Positions 10,407 to 18,758 of a DNA stretch of 38,867 bases are shown here, piece after piece; the first letter of the stretch is position 1, and each line of letters opens with the position of its first letter. The stretch is from NCBI GenBank assembly GCA_019114565.1, contig DXFI01000170.1, positions 1 to 38,867 of the forward strand, read 5' to 3'. Below the pieces are notes generated by a model that worked only from the letters and a program-made list of their open reading frames with translations, made no database searches and was not told where the DNA came from. The DNA comes from Candidatus Desulfovibrio intestinigallinarum. Its GTDB lineage: Bacteria > Desulfobacterota > Desulfovibrionia > Desulfovibrionales > Desulfovibrionaceae. A program made the position numbers and the translations under genes.

Positions 10407-10985
10407 ATGAAGCGCATCGATCTTGGCCCGACGCCGCTCGCCTATCCCCTGCCTGCCTTTCTCGTGGGAACATACGACAGTGAGGGCAGAGCCAATATCA
10501 TGACTGTAGCCTGGGGCGGCATCTGCTGCTCCGAGCCGCCCTGTATCGCCATTTCCGTCCGCCCGGGGCGCTACAGCCACGATGCCATCCTTGCCCGCAA
10601 GGCCTTTACGGTCAATGTGCCGTCCGTGGCCCTGGCCGGAAAGGTCGATTTTGCGGGCATGGCCTGTGGAAAAAACAGCGACAAGTTCATGGAACTGGGC
10701 CTGACGGCGGAACGCTCTTCCCGCGTGGACGCCCCCTGCGTGGCCCAGTGTCCGCTTATTCTGGAATGCAGCCTGCGCCATACGCTCGAACTGGGCAGCC
10801 ATACCCAGTTCGTGGGCGAAATCCTCAACGTCAGCCTGCTGGAAGTCTGCCTTGAAGACGGCGCGCCGGATATCCAGAAGATTGATCCGCTCCTTTATGA
10901 CGGCGGACAGAAACGCTACCACTGTGTCGGCGAGCCCGTGGGCCGGGCGTTTTCCCTCGGCAAACGTTTCATGGGGCGCGGTTAG
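10407..10985 (+). CDS. Flavin reductase family protein
   Basis: YPLPAFLVGTYDSEGRANIMTVAWGGICCSEPPCIAISVRPGRYSHDAI; start at ATG 10407. Confidence 0.88.
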   Translation: MKRIDLGPTPLAYPLPAFLVGTYDSEGRANIMTVAWGGICCSEPPCIAISVRPGRYSHDAILARKAFTVNVPSVALAGKVDFAGMACGKNSDKFMELGLTAERSSRVDAPCVAQCPLILECSLRHTLELGSHTQFVGEILNVSLLEVCLEDGAPDIQKIDPLLYDGGQKRYHCVGEPVGRAFSLGKRFMGRG

Positions 10986-11124
10986 AGTGTTTTACCTTGA
11001 AAAAGGTGAAATGCGAGGCGGCACAGCGCCGCCCGGCCCGGAGTGCACGGAAAAGCCGCATTTTTTCCGCGAAACGACAGGCCGCAGGGTTTGAAATGGA
11101 AGCATTTCAAGCTGAAAAAGCTCT
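10984..11124 (-). repeat. Family A element, full length, reversed (A5)
   Basis: AGAGTGTTTTACCTTGAAAAAGGTGAAATGCGAGGCGGCACAGCGCCGCCCGGCCC...AGCTCT. Confidence 0.9.
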
Positions 11125-11174
11125 CGACGCTCCACTCACATCAACGCCGCATCGCGGCCACAAAGAGAACTGCC

Positions 11175-12284
11175 ATGAGCGCATCCAAAGTCTATTTTAC
11201 CGACATGCGTTGCCCCGTGGGCACCAGCCTGCTGCAGAAGCTGACCAAACTGATGCACAAGGCGGGCATTGACGCCATTGATATGGAAAGCAAGTTCGTT
11301 GCCATCAAGCTCCACTTCGGGGAGCCGGGCAACCTGTCCTTCCTGCGTCCCAACTTTGCCAAGACCGTGGCCGATCTGGTGAAGGAAAAGGGCGGCCTGC
11401 CCTTCCTCACCGACTGCAACACCCTCTATGTGGGCCGCCGCAAGCATGCGCTGGAACACATGACCGCCGCGCAGGAAAACGGTTATTCGCCCCTGTCCAC
11501 CGGCTGTCAGATCATCATCGGCGACGGCCTCAAGGGCACGGACGACATCGAAGTGCCCGTGACCGGCGGCAAGCACTTCACCAGCGCCAAAATCGGCCGC
11601 GCCGTCATGGACGCCGACATCTTCATTTCCCTGAATCACTTCAAGGGGCATGAAATGACCGGCTTCGGCGGAGCCATCAAGAACATCGGCATGGGCTGCG
11701 GCAGCCGCGCGGGCAAAATGGCCATGCACAGCTGCGGCAAGCCGACCGTGGACCCGGAAAAGTGCCGCGGCTGCAAGACCTGCTCCCATTACTGCGCGCA
11801 GAGCGCCATCAGCTTCGGCGAGGATCACAAGGCCAGCATCGATCACGACAAGTGCGTGGGCTGCGGCCGCTGCATCGGCACCTGTAACTTCGACGCCATC
11901 AGCAATGCCGTCGATGCCGAAAGCACCATCCTCAACGAGCGCATGGCCGAATACGCCCAGGCGGTTCTGGCCGGTCGTCCTCACTTCCATATCAGCGTGG
12001 TGAATCAGGTTTCGCCCTGCTGCGACTGCCACGGCGAAAATGACGCCGCCGTTGTGCCCGATCTGGGCATCTTCGCCAGCTTCGACCCCGTCGCGCTCGA
12101 CCACGCCTGTATCGACGCGGTCAACGCCGCCCCCGTGCTGCCCAACAGCGCCCTCGCCCAGTGCGAACACAAGCACAACGACCACTTTACCGACATCCAC
12201 CCCACCACCCACTGGCGCAGCCAGCTGGAGCACGCCCAGAACCTCGGCCTGGGCAACATGGACTATGAACTGATCACCATCTAG
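11175..12284 (+). CDS. DUF362 / 4Fe-4S ferredoxin domain protein
   Basis: DUF362-like N-terminus (KLHFGEPGNLSFLRPNF, NHFKGHEMTGFGGAIKNIGMGCGSRAGK) plus two CxxCxxCxxxC clusters. Confidence 0.92.
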   Translation: MSASKVYFTDMRCPVGTSLLQKLTKLMHKAGIDAIDMESKFVAIKLHFGEPGNLSFLRPNFAKTVADLVKEKGGLPFLTDCNTLYVGRRKHALEHMTAAQENGYSPLSTGCQIIIGDGLKGTDDIEVPVTGGKHFTSAKIGRAVMDADIFISLNHFKGHEMTGFGGAIKNIGMGCGSRAGKMAMHSCGKPTVDPEKCRGCKTCSHYCAQSAISFGEDHKASIDHDKCVGCGRCIGTCNFDAISNAVDAESTILNERMAEYAQAVLAGRPHFHISVVNQVSPCCDCHGENDAAVVPDLGIFASFDPVALDHACIDAVNAAPVLPNSALAQCEHKHNDHFTDIHPTTHWRSQLEHAQNLGLGNMDYELITI

Positions 12285-12304
12285 GGAGGTGCGCTCCTGA
12301 AGAT

Positions 12305-12456
12305 GTTTTTTCGGGGGGAAGGAAACCCCCTTGGCTGGCGCGCAAGGGGCGTTTCCTTCCCCCCGTGCCCCCCATCCTTCCCCCAACGCGCTTTAATCTG
12401 GAAGATGTAACACTTCGGGAACGCAGGCGCTTTGCCCGTGGCAACCGTCTCCCGGA
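12305..12456. repeat. Family B GC-rich hairpin repeat (B3)
   Basis: GGGGGGAAGGAAACCCCCTT..AAGGGGCGTTTCCTTCCCCCCgtgccccccatccttcccccaacgcgcttta...cgtctcccgg. Confidence 0.78.
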
Positions 12457-12535
12457 GACATCCAGGCAGAAAGAGCCCAAACAAGCCCTGCGTCCTGACT
12501 GGCTGTATGGCTACAGGGCTACAGGGCTACAAAAA

Positions 12536-12569
12536 GAGGCCGCCCCGGAATCTGTTCCGGGGCGGCCTC
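12536..12569 (-). terminator. Intrinsic terminator of the CatA-like gene
   Basis: GAGGCCGCCCCGGAA-tctg-TTCCGGGGCGGCCTC perfect stem; T5 tract on the minus strand at 12535-12531. Confidence 0.9.
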
Positions 12570-12576
12570 TTCGCGT

Positions 12577-13218
12577 TTACATCCGCGCCGTTTCCGGCCA
12601 TGCGGCAATGGCCGCGCGCAGTTCGTTCAGCAGGCGGCAGACGTGGAAACCGTCGCAGACGGCGTGATGCACCTGTATGGCCAGAGGCAGCATGGCGCTG
12701 CCGTTCTGGAGCGTGTATTTCCCCAGCGTAAAAATAGGAGCCAGCCAGGTAAAGCCCTTGCCAAGATTCAGATTGAAGCCGGTAAAGGACTCCCAGGGAA
12801 TCATGGAAATGGAAAAGATATTCTTCGGCATGTCCGAAAGCAGCTGACGACAGCCCTGCGCATGCAGCCTGCGATTTTCCTCATATGTCGCCAGAAAGGC
12901 CCTGTAGCCTCCGCTGCAGTCGCCATGCAGGCAGGAAAAAGTCTCGGTCTGCTCGTCAAACAGGGTATAGCTCGGGAGCAGCGCGTCATAGATGCCGGGC
13001 TGTCCGTCAGCGTCAAGGGCGTATCTGAACTCCTCATGGGCATTGACGCCGGCCGACAGCAGATAGATCAGAGAAGGATACAGCCTTTCCCCGGTTTCCA
13101 GAATGGGCGAGACATCTACGGAAACCGTCATGCTCCAGGTGCAGGGCGTCTCCGTCATGAACTGACGGAACAGGCTCTCCCGCACCCAGCTTTTTCTGTC
13201 TACAAGGCGAAAAGCCAT
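12577..13218 (-). CDS. Chloramphenicol acetyltransferase-like protein (CatA type)
   Basis: MAFRLVDRKSWVRE.., SMIPWESFTGFNLN, catalytic HHAVCDGFHVCR; start at ATG 13218. Confidence 0.88.
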   Translation of the reverse strand: MAFRLVDRKSWVRESLFRQFMTETPCTWSMTVSVDVSPILETGERLYPSLIYLLSAGVNAHEEFRYALDADGQPGIYDALLPSYTLFDEQTETFSCLHGDCSGGYRAFLATYEENRRLHAQGCRQLLSDMPKNIFSISMIPWESFTGFNLNLGKGFTWLAPIFTLGKYTLQNGSAMLPLAIQVHHAVCDGFHVCRLLNELRAAIAAWPETARM

Positions 13219-13500
13219 GCGTATCTCCCGGGGCCACCCGACCGGAAACAGAATAAAAAAACGGGAGCGCCTTACGGCAGCCCCCGATAACACGGAAAAT
13301 TGTGCGCCAGCTCTGTTCCCATGGCGCGGTGCGCTCGTAGCGCAGAAAACAACAGAGCGAAATCTTGAGCAACGCAGCTTGGCGTTGCGGAGAAGCCTTT
13401 TACAGAAAAAAAAACTGCTCGTCAAGCGTTTTCTGGGATTCCACAAAAAAATAGCCCGGGAGCCGTTCCGCGCATCGCTTCCCCGGGCAGGCATCCGCGC

Positions 13501-13857
13501 TTATTCAAGCACTTCCAGATAGCGCACGCCCACATGGGCATCGGGACGTTCCGGGTGACGCTTTCCCCGAATTTCGCCGGTAATTCTGACCTTGCTGGCG
13601 GGCGTCACTTCCAGCGCGCCAAAGACATGCGGCGGGATGTTCACGGTGATGGAGCCGCTGTCATCCTTGAAGGTATAGCGATCTCTGTTCAGATGCTCGA
13701 TAATATTGCCCGTCAGCACACAGGTGGTCCCCTCTGGAGCTTCCGAGGCGGCCGTCACGGTACCAACCTGCGTCACGGCCGCGCTGGGCCCGCGAAAACC
13801 GGCCCATGCCGGGCTTGCCAGCACGACGATCAGACAACAAAGCAACAAGAAGCGCAT
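13501..13857 (-). CDS. NirD/YgiW/YdeI-family OB-fold (BOF) secreted protein
   Basis: Signal peptide MRFLLLCCLIVVLASPAWA; VLTGNIIEHLNRDRYTFKDDSGSITVNIP. Confidence 0.88.
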   Translation of the reverse strand: MRFLLLCCLIVVLASPAWAGFRGPSAAVTQVGTVTAASEAPEGTTCVLTGNIIEHLNRDRYTFKDDSGSITVNIPPHVFGALEVTPASKVRITGEIRGKRHPERPDAHVGVRYLEVLE

Positions 13858-13871
13858 GTTTTCTCCTCCCT

Positions 13872-14017
13872 GGAGCATTTTCAGTTTGAAATACTTTGCA
13901 TTTCAAACCATACGGCCTGTCGTTTCGCGGAAAAAGCGCAGTTTTTCCGCTCACTTTTGGCCGGGCGACGCTGTGCTGCCGCCTCGCGTTTCATCTTTTT
14001 CAAAGGTGAAACGCTCT
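13872..14017 (+). repeat. Family A element, full length (A6)
   Basis: GGAGCATTTTCAGTTTGAAATAC...TTCAAAGGTGAAACGCTCT. Confidence 0.92.
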
Positions 14018-14138
14018 GGTTGTGGAAAATAAACGGCCCTCATTCCCGCAGCACGGCGGGCGGGAACCGGTCGGGACGCGGGCATGTGCGGTTCCATCCG
14101 GCAGGACACACGTCCGCCGGGAGAACAACCAAAACAAA

Positions 14139-14172
14139 AAAGTCTGTACCGCTCACGCAGTACAGACTTTCT
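14139..14172 (-). terminator. Intrinsic terminator downstream of tRNA-Ser
   Basis: AAGTCTGTAC..GTACAGACTT stem with a T-rich tract on the minus strand. Confidence 0.75.
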
Positions 14173-14182
14173 TCATTTTTAG

Positions 14183-14276
14183 TGGCGGAGAGGGAGGGAT
14201 TTGAACCCTCGATACAGCTCAACACCGTATACCCGCTTAGCAGGCGAGCTCCTTCGGCCGACTCGGACACCTCTCC
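14183..14276 (-). tRNA. tRNA-Ser(GCT)
   Basis: GGAGAGG/CCTCTCC acceptor stem, anticodon loop ctGCTaa, long variable arm, GGTTCAAATCC T-arm, encoded CCA. Confidence 0.95.
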
Positions 14277-14319
14277 ACTTCGGCCGTCCTTTTCTCTGCA
14301 CAGCCGAACGTAGAAATGG

Positions 14320-14348
14320 ACTCTACGCATGGAGGGCCTTTCTGTCAA
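14320..14348 (-). promoter_or_regulatory. Sigma-70-type promoter for tRNA-Ser
   Basis: TTGACA-N17-TAGAGT on the minus strand. Confidence 0.7.
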
Positions 14349-14385
14349 GAAAATTTTATAAAAAAGATCGCCGCCTGTTCGTGCG

Positions 14386-14414
14386 TTGACCGCGGGCACG
14401 ACATAGCATAGATT
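14386..14414 (+). promoter_or_regulatory. Candidate sigma-70 promoter for glnS
   Basis: TTGACC-N17-TAGATT about 80 bp upstream of the start codon. Confidence 0.5.
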
Positions 14415-14492
14415 TTTCCGTTCATCAGCGGCTTTCATGTCGCAATTCTTCGATTTCAAGGCGCTCTGCGCCGGATGGAGGGAGACAGCCCC

Positions 14493-16208
14493 ATGAGCGA
14501 TACGCAGGAAGCAGCGATGACTGCCCCCACGACTGAAAACAGCAAGCCGAGCGTGGATTTTGTCCGCGCCCGCATCATGGACGACAACGCCTCCGGGCGT
14601 TTCAACGGCCAGGTGCACACCCGCTTTCCCCCGGAGCCCAACGGCTACCTGCATCTGGGGCACGCCAAATCCATCTGCCTGAACTTCGGCGTGGCGCGCG
14701 AATTCGGCGGCCTGTGCAATCTGCGTTTCGACGATACCAACCCCACCAAGGAAGATACGGAATACGTTGACTCCATCCGCGAGGACGTGCGCTGGCTCGG
14801 CGGCGACTGGGGCGATCGCGAATTTTACGCTTCCAACTATTTTGATCGGCTCTACGAATATGCCGAGCAGCTCATCAAAATGGGCCGCGCCTATGTGGAC
14901 GATCTCAGCGCGGACGAAATCCGCGAATACCGCGGCACGCTCACGCGCCCCGGCAAGGAAAGCCCCTGGCGCAACCGCAGCGTGGAAGAAAACCTTGATC
15001 TTTTCCGCCGCATGAAGGCCGGGGAATTTCCCGACGGCGCGCATGTCCTGCGCGCCAAGATCGACATGGCCTCCCCCAACATCATCATGCGCGATCCCAC
15101 GCTGTACCGCATCCGCCATGCGCATCATCACCGTACCGGCGACACGTGGTGCATCTATCCCATGTACGATTTCACGCACTGCCTGTCCGACTCCATCGAG
15201 GGAATCACGCATTCTCTGTGCACGCTGGAATTCGACAACAACCGGGAACTGTACGACTGGATTCTGGACACGCTGGGCCTCTACCATCCGCAGCAGATTG
15301 AGTTTGCCCGCCTTGGCCTGACGCACACCGTCCTTTCCAAGCGCAAGCTCATTCAGCTTGTCAAGGAAGGACACGTGCGCGGCTGGGATGACCCCCGCAT
15401 GCCCACCCTGAGCGGCCTGCGCCGCCGCGGCGTGCCGCCGGAAGCCCTGCGCGAATTCTGCTCGCGTATCGGCGTGGCCCGCACCGATTCCACCGTGGAA
15501 TATGCCATGCTGGAATTCTGCATCCGCGAGCGCCTCAACGCCGTGGCCCCCCGCGTCATGGCCGTTCTGGACCCGATCAAGGTCGTTATTGAAAACTACC
15601 CCGAGGATCAGACGGAAACCTTCGAGATGCCCTACCATCCCGAAGACGCGTCCTACGGTTCCCGCAGCGTGCCTTTCAGCCGGGTGCTGTATATCGAGCG
15701 CGACGACTTCCGCCTCGATCCGCCCAAGAAGTTCCACCGGCTCGCCCCCGGCGCGGAAGTCCGCCTGCGCTACGCCTACTTCATCACCTGCAAGGACGTC
15801 GTCACCGATGCCGACGGCAACGTGACGGAACTGCGCTGCGTCTATGACCCGGAAAGCAAGGGCGGACAGAGCCCCGACGGCCGCAAGGTCAAGGGCACCA
15901 TTCACTGGGTTTCCGCCGCGCATGCCGTGCCTGCCCGGGTGCGCCTCTACGAACACCTCTTTGCGGCGGAGAATCCCAACGCCATGCCGGAAGGGCAGAC
16001 CTTCCTGGACGCCCTCAACCCCGACTCCCTGCGCGAAATAGACGCCTACCTCGAACCTGCTCTGGCCACGGCTCCCGTGGGCCAGACCGTCCAGTTCGAA
16101 CGCCTCGGCTATTTCTGCAAGGACAAGGACAGCACGGACGCCCTGCCCGTCTACAACCGCACCGCCACTCTGCGTGACAGCTGGGCCAGGCAGGAAAAGA
16201 AGGGCTAG
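14493..16208 (+). CDS. glnS: Glutaminyl-tRNA synthetase
   Basis: [41 protein letters not shown]; stop TAG overlaps the family A tip. Confidence 0.97.
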   Translation: MSDTQEAAMTAPTTENSKPSVDFVRARIMDDNASGRFNGQVHTRFPPEPNGYLHLGHAKSICLNFGVAREFGGLCNLRFDDTNPTKEDTEYVDSIREDVRWLGGDWGDREFYASNYFDRLYEYAEQLIKMGRAYVDDLSADEIREYRGTLTRPGKESPWRNRSVEENLDLFRRMKAGEFPDGAHVLRAKIDMASPNIIMRDPTLYRIRHAHHHRTGDTWCIYPMYDFTHCLSDSIEGITHSLCTLEFDNNRELYDWILDTLGLYHPQQIEFARLGLTHTVLSKRKLIQLVKEGHVRGWDDPRMPTLSGLRRRGVPPEALREFCSRIGVARTDSTVEYAMLEFCIRERLNAVAPRVMAVLDPIKVVIENYPEDQTETFEMPYHPEDASYGSRSVPFSRVLYIERDDFRLDPPKKFHRLAPGAEVRLRYAYFITCKDVVTDADGNVTELRCVYDPESKGGQSPDGRKVKGTIHWVSAAHAVPARVRLYEHLFAAENPNAMPEGQTFLDALNPDSLREIDAYLEPALATAPVGQTVQFERLGYFCKDKDSTDALPVYNRTATLRDSWARQEKKG

Positions 16209-16296
16209 AGCGTTTTAGATTTGAAAAGGTAGAACGTGAGGCGGAGCAGCGCCGTCGTATGGTTTGAAACGCGCGGCGCTTCAACTGAAAATGTTC
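16207..16296 (-). repeat. Family A element, internally deleted, reversed (A7)
   Basis: AGAGCGTTTTAGATTTGAAAAGGTAGAACGTGAGGCGGAGCAGCGCCGTCGTATGGTTTGAAACGC...TTCT. Confidence 0.88.
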
Positions 16297-16317
16297 TACG
16301 TTGTATCCGCCCTGTAC

Positions 16318-16361
16318 CGGGGGAAGGAAGAGCCGCAGGCTTTTCCTTCCCCCGTTTTTTT
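16318..16361 (+). terminator. Intrinsic terminator after glnS (related to family B hairpin)
   Basis: CGGGGGAAGGAAGAGCC-gca-GGCTTTTCCTTCCCCCG followed by T7. Confidence 0.85.
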
Positions 16362-16461
16362 ACAGGCCCGCCTCGCCATTCTGTAGACAATATTGACAGA
16401 TATTTCACCTGTAAGCTACGCTGCCAACTAAAAATTGCATCAGCTGTACAGCGAATCCCCC

Positions 16462-16530
16462 AGAGCATTTTCAGTTTGAAATGCTTTGCATTTCAAACCA
16501 TACGGCCTGTCGTTTCGCGAAAAAACGCGA
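16462..16530 (+). repeat. Family A element, left-end fragment (A8)
   Basis: AGAGCATTTTCAGTTTGAAATGCTTTGCATTTCAAACCATACGGCCTGTCGTTTCGCG. Confidence 0.9.
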
Positions 16531-16564
16531 TGTCATTTTGAAACATCCTCCAGGAAGGCCTGCC

Positions 16565-18628
16565 ATGAAACGATTCTGGACAATGGCGCTCTGCCTTGCG
16601 CTGGCATGCGGTCTGCCGGGCTGCGGCGAGGGAAAAAGCCCGGGCACGCTCACGCTGACTGTTTCCGGCAATTATGCCGAAGACTTTACCGCCAGAGGCT
16701 GGACCACGGCCCGCCTCACTGCTGCCGCCGTGGATGCGGAAGGCAGAAGCCTGCCCATAGACGGCAATATCGTCTGGTGGATTCAGACAGCCGACCTGCA
16801 CGACAACATCGTCGCCTGGAACGGGGACAGACACGATGGGAGCGGTCTGCTCTGGGGCGAAACACCCTTCTTATCCCTACGGGCCGGCTCCGACGGTTTT
16901 CCCCGCGATGCGACGGTCTTCCTGACGGATACCGTGGGTTCGCGCACCGTCACCGTCATGGCCAGACTGCGTATCGCCTCGGGCGATGCGGACGAAGAAG
17001 GCCCAACAATTACCGCACAGACCACCTTTACCTTTGGCAACGGGCCGTTATCCCTGTTTTCCGCCCCGCCGCGTCAGGTTGCTTCCCGGGAAGAAGCCGA
17101 ACGCTACTGCGCCACGTTCCGCCCCGCCGCACAGCAGGGCGAAGAGACTACGGGAAACGGCCTGCCTCCGGCAACCCTGCTGCAACTGGTGTCGAACAAT
17201 CGCGTCAACGGCTACGGCGCGGCCCTGTTCGCCGGATGGCCCGGCGATTTCGAGCAGCGTCATATCTATTCCTATTGGGCCAGAGAAACGGACAAGAACG
17301 GCGACGAAGGCCGGGTGGTCAACGTAAAGGACGGCCTGGCGCTCTGGTATGACGCCGATGCCCGGGGGCCGCTGGCTGTCTGCGTCCCGAAGAACACTCC
17401 CGCCCCGCCCGTGCCCGAGGTGCCGCCGGGAAAGGCGGCTCTGCACGCCGAGGCGGAGGAAATGCTGCTGCCGCGACACCCCGCCGGACTTTCCCCTCTG
17501 CCGGATATCTGGAAACTGCGCTGCAAATCCCTCGTTCCCGCTGCCGGGGACGCTCCGCTCTTCTACGGCACGCCTCCGCTTGCAGAATACAACAACTGCT
17601 ATGCCGCCTCCGTCGCCACCGCCGCACTGGAGCAGCCGCAATTCTCCAAAGACGAAATCCTTTCTTTCGATCCCTCCACCTTCCCGCAGCCCGTCATTGC
17701 CGAACCGCTGTTCTCTCTGGAAAAATACGACAGCCGCAATTCCATTCCCGTCCTGATGCGCAAGGCACGGGAAGGGAATCCCGCAGCCATGCTGGCCATA
17801 AGCCGCCGCCTTCCCGAAAATTCGCCCTCGCGCTTTTTCTGGTGGCGTCTGGCGGATGCCCTGACCCGTCCGGGCTGGGCCTGGGGCGAGGAAAACAGGC
17901 GCATCCCTCCGTCGCTCAAGGGTCTTCTGGGCGATCCGCGCGAGATGTTCGTTCTGGGCGTCCCCTTCCTTGATGCCGGGATCAAGGAGCCTGTCGCCGG
18001 AGCCCCCGATCGCAAAAAGCTTTACCGCGAACTCATGCGGGAATGCGCCCTGCGGGGACGGGCTTTTGCATGGGTCACCTGGGCGCACATATATGCCTAC
18101 AACATGGCGGGATCGGCAATCCCGAAGGGCATCATGCTGGACAGGCTCAATCCGACACGGGGCTATGCCATGGCGCTGGCCGGGAACCGCCTGCCGATAG
18201 AAAGAGATGACCTTCAGGAAAACGCTTCTTCGTATTATGCCCCAGAATCCCGAACCGCGTCAGTCGAAACCCTGCGGGCGCTGGGAAAACTCAGCAGACG
18301 CCTGCCTCGCGGCGTCCCCATGGGCCTGCGCGCCGATCCCGCCCTTTTATGGACTGTGCAGCGTCTGGAGAGACAAGCACCTTTCCTCGGCATTGACGAG
18401 ACGAGAGGAAAAGCTCTGGCGGAGGAACTGTTCGCCGTCTATCAGGAAAACTATCAGCGCGTTCTCGAACAGCAGCGGCGACGCCGGGCGAAAATGCTCC
18501 CCGAGGTCAACCGGCAGATTGACGGCTGGCTCAAGGATGTGGAAGCCCGGGAGCCCGAATGGCTGAAAAAGGAATGGCCGACCTGGCCGGCCTATGAAGA
18601 CGAAAAAGCCCAGTCTCAGGACTCATGA
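16565..18628 (+). CDS. Large putative lipoprotein, function unknown
   Basis: MKRFWTMALCLALACGLPGCGEG signal peptide with lipobox; 688 aa from ATG 16565. Confidence 0.8.
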   Translation: MKRFWTMALCLALACGLPGCGEGKSPGTLTLTVSGNYAEDFTARGWTTARLTAAAVDAEGRSLPIDGNIVWWIQTADLHDNIVAWNGDRHDGSGLLWGETPFLSLRAGSDGFPRDATVFLTDTVGSRTVTVMARLRIASGDADEEGPTITAQTTFTFGNGPLSLFSAPPRQVASREEAERYCATFRPAAQQGEETTGNGLPPATLLQLVSNNRVNGYGAALFAGWPGDFEQRHIYSYWARETDKNGDEGRVVNVKDGLALWYDADARGPLAVCVPKNTPAPPVPEVPPGKAALHAEAEEMLLPRHPAGLSPLPDIWKLRCKSLVPAAGDAPLFYGTPPLAEYNNCYAASVATAALEQPQFSKDEILSFDPSTFPQPVIAEPLFSLEKYDSRNSIPVLMRKAREGNPAAMLAISRRLPENSPSRFFWWRLADALTRPGWAWGEENRRIPPSLKGLLGDPREMFVLGVPFLDAGIKEPVAGAPDRKKLYRELMRECALRGRAFAWVTWAHIYAYNMAGSAIPKGIMLDRLNPTRGYAMALAGNRLPIERDDLQENASSYYAPESRTASVETLRALGKLSRRLPRGVPMGLRADPALLWTVQRLERQAPFLGIDETRGKALAEELFAVYQENYQRVLEQQRRRRAKMLPEVNRQIDGWLKDVEAREPEWLKKEWPTWPAYEDEKAQSQDS

Positions 18629-18641
18629 CGTTTTGTCCTGG

Positions 18642-18686
18642 GGGGAAGGAAGCCTTTTTCTTGCGGCAAAAAAGGCTTCCTTCCCC
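18642..18686 (+). terminator. Family B-like GC-rich hairpin after the lipoprotein gene
   Basis: GGGGAAGGAAGCCTTTTT..AAAAAAGGCTTCCTTCCCC inverted repeat. Confidence 0.7.
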
Positions 18687-18703
18687 TGACAACGTACAAA
18701 TAT

Positions 18704-18754
18704 AGAGCGTTTCAGCTTAAGGGAAAACGCGAGGCGGCGGCACAGCGCCGCCTC
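18704..18754 (-). repeat. Family A element, right-end fragment, reversed (A9)
   Basis: AGAGCGTTTCAGCTTAAGGGAAAACGCGAGGCGGCGGCACAGCGCCGCCTC. Confidence 0.82.
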
Positions 18755-18758
18755 ACAT

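Noticed and set aside
12502-12530. Short tandem repeat ggctacagggctacagggctac
   Set aside because: Only two to three imperfect units just outside the terminator; too short to interpret.
14040-15956. 638 aa minus-strand ORF
   Set aside because: Antisense to glnS and running through the tRNA-Ser gene; shadow ORF.
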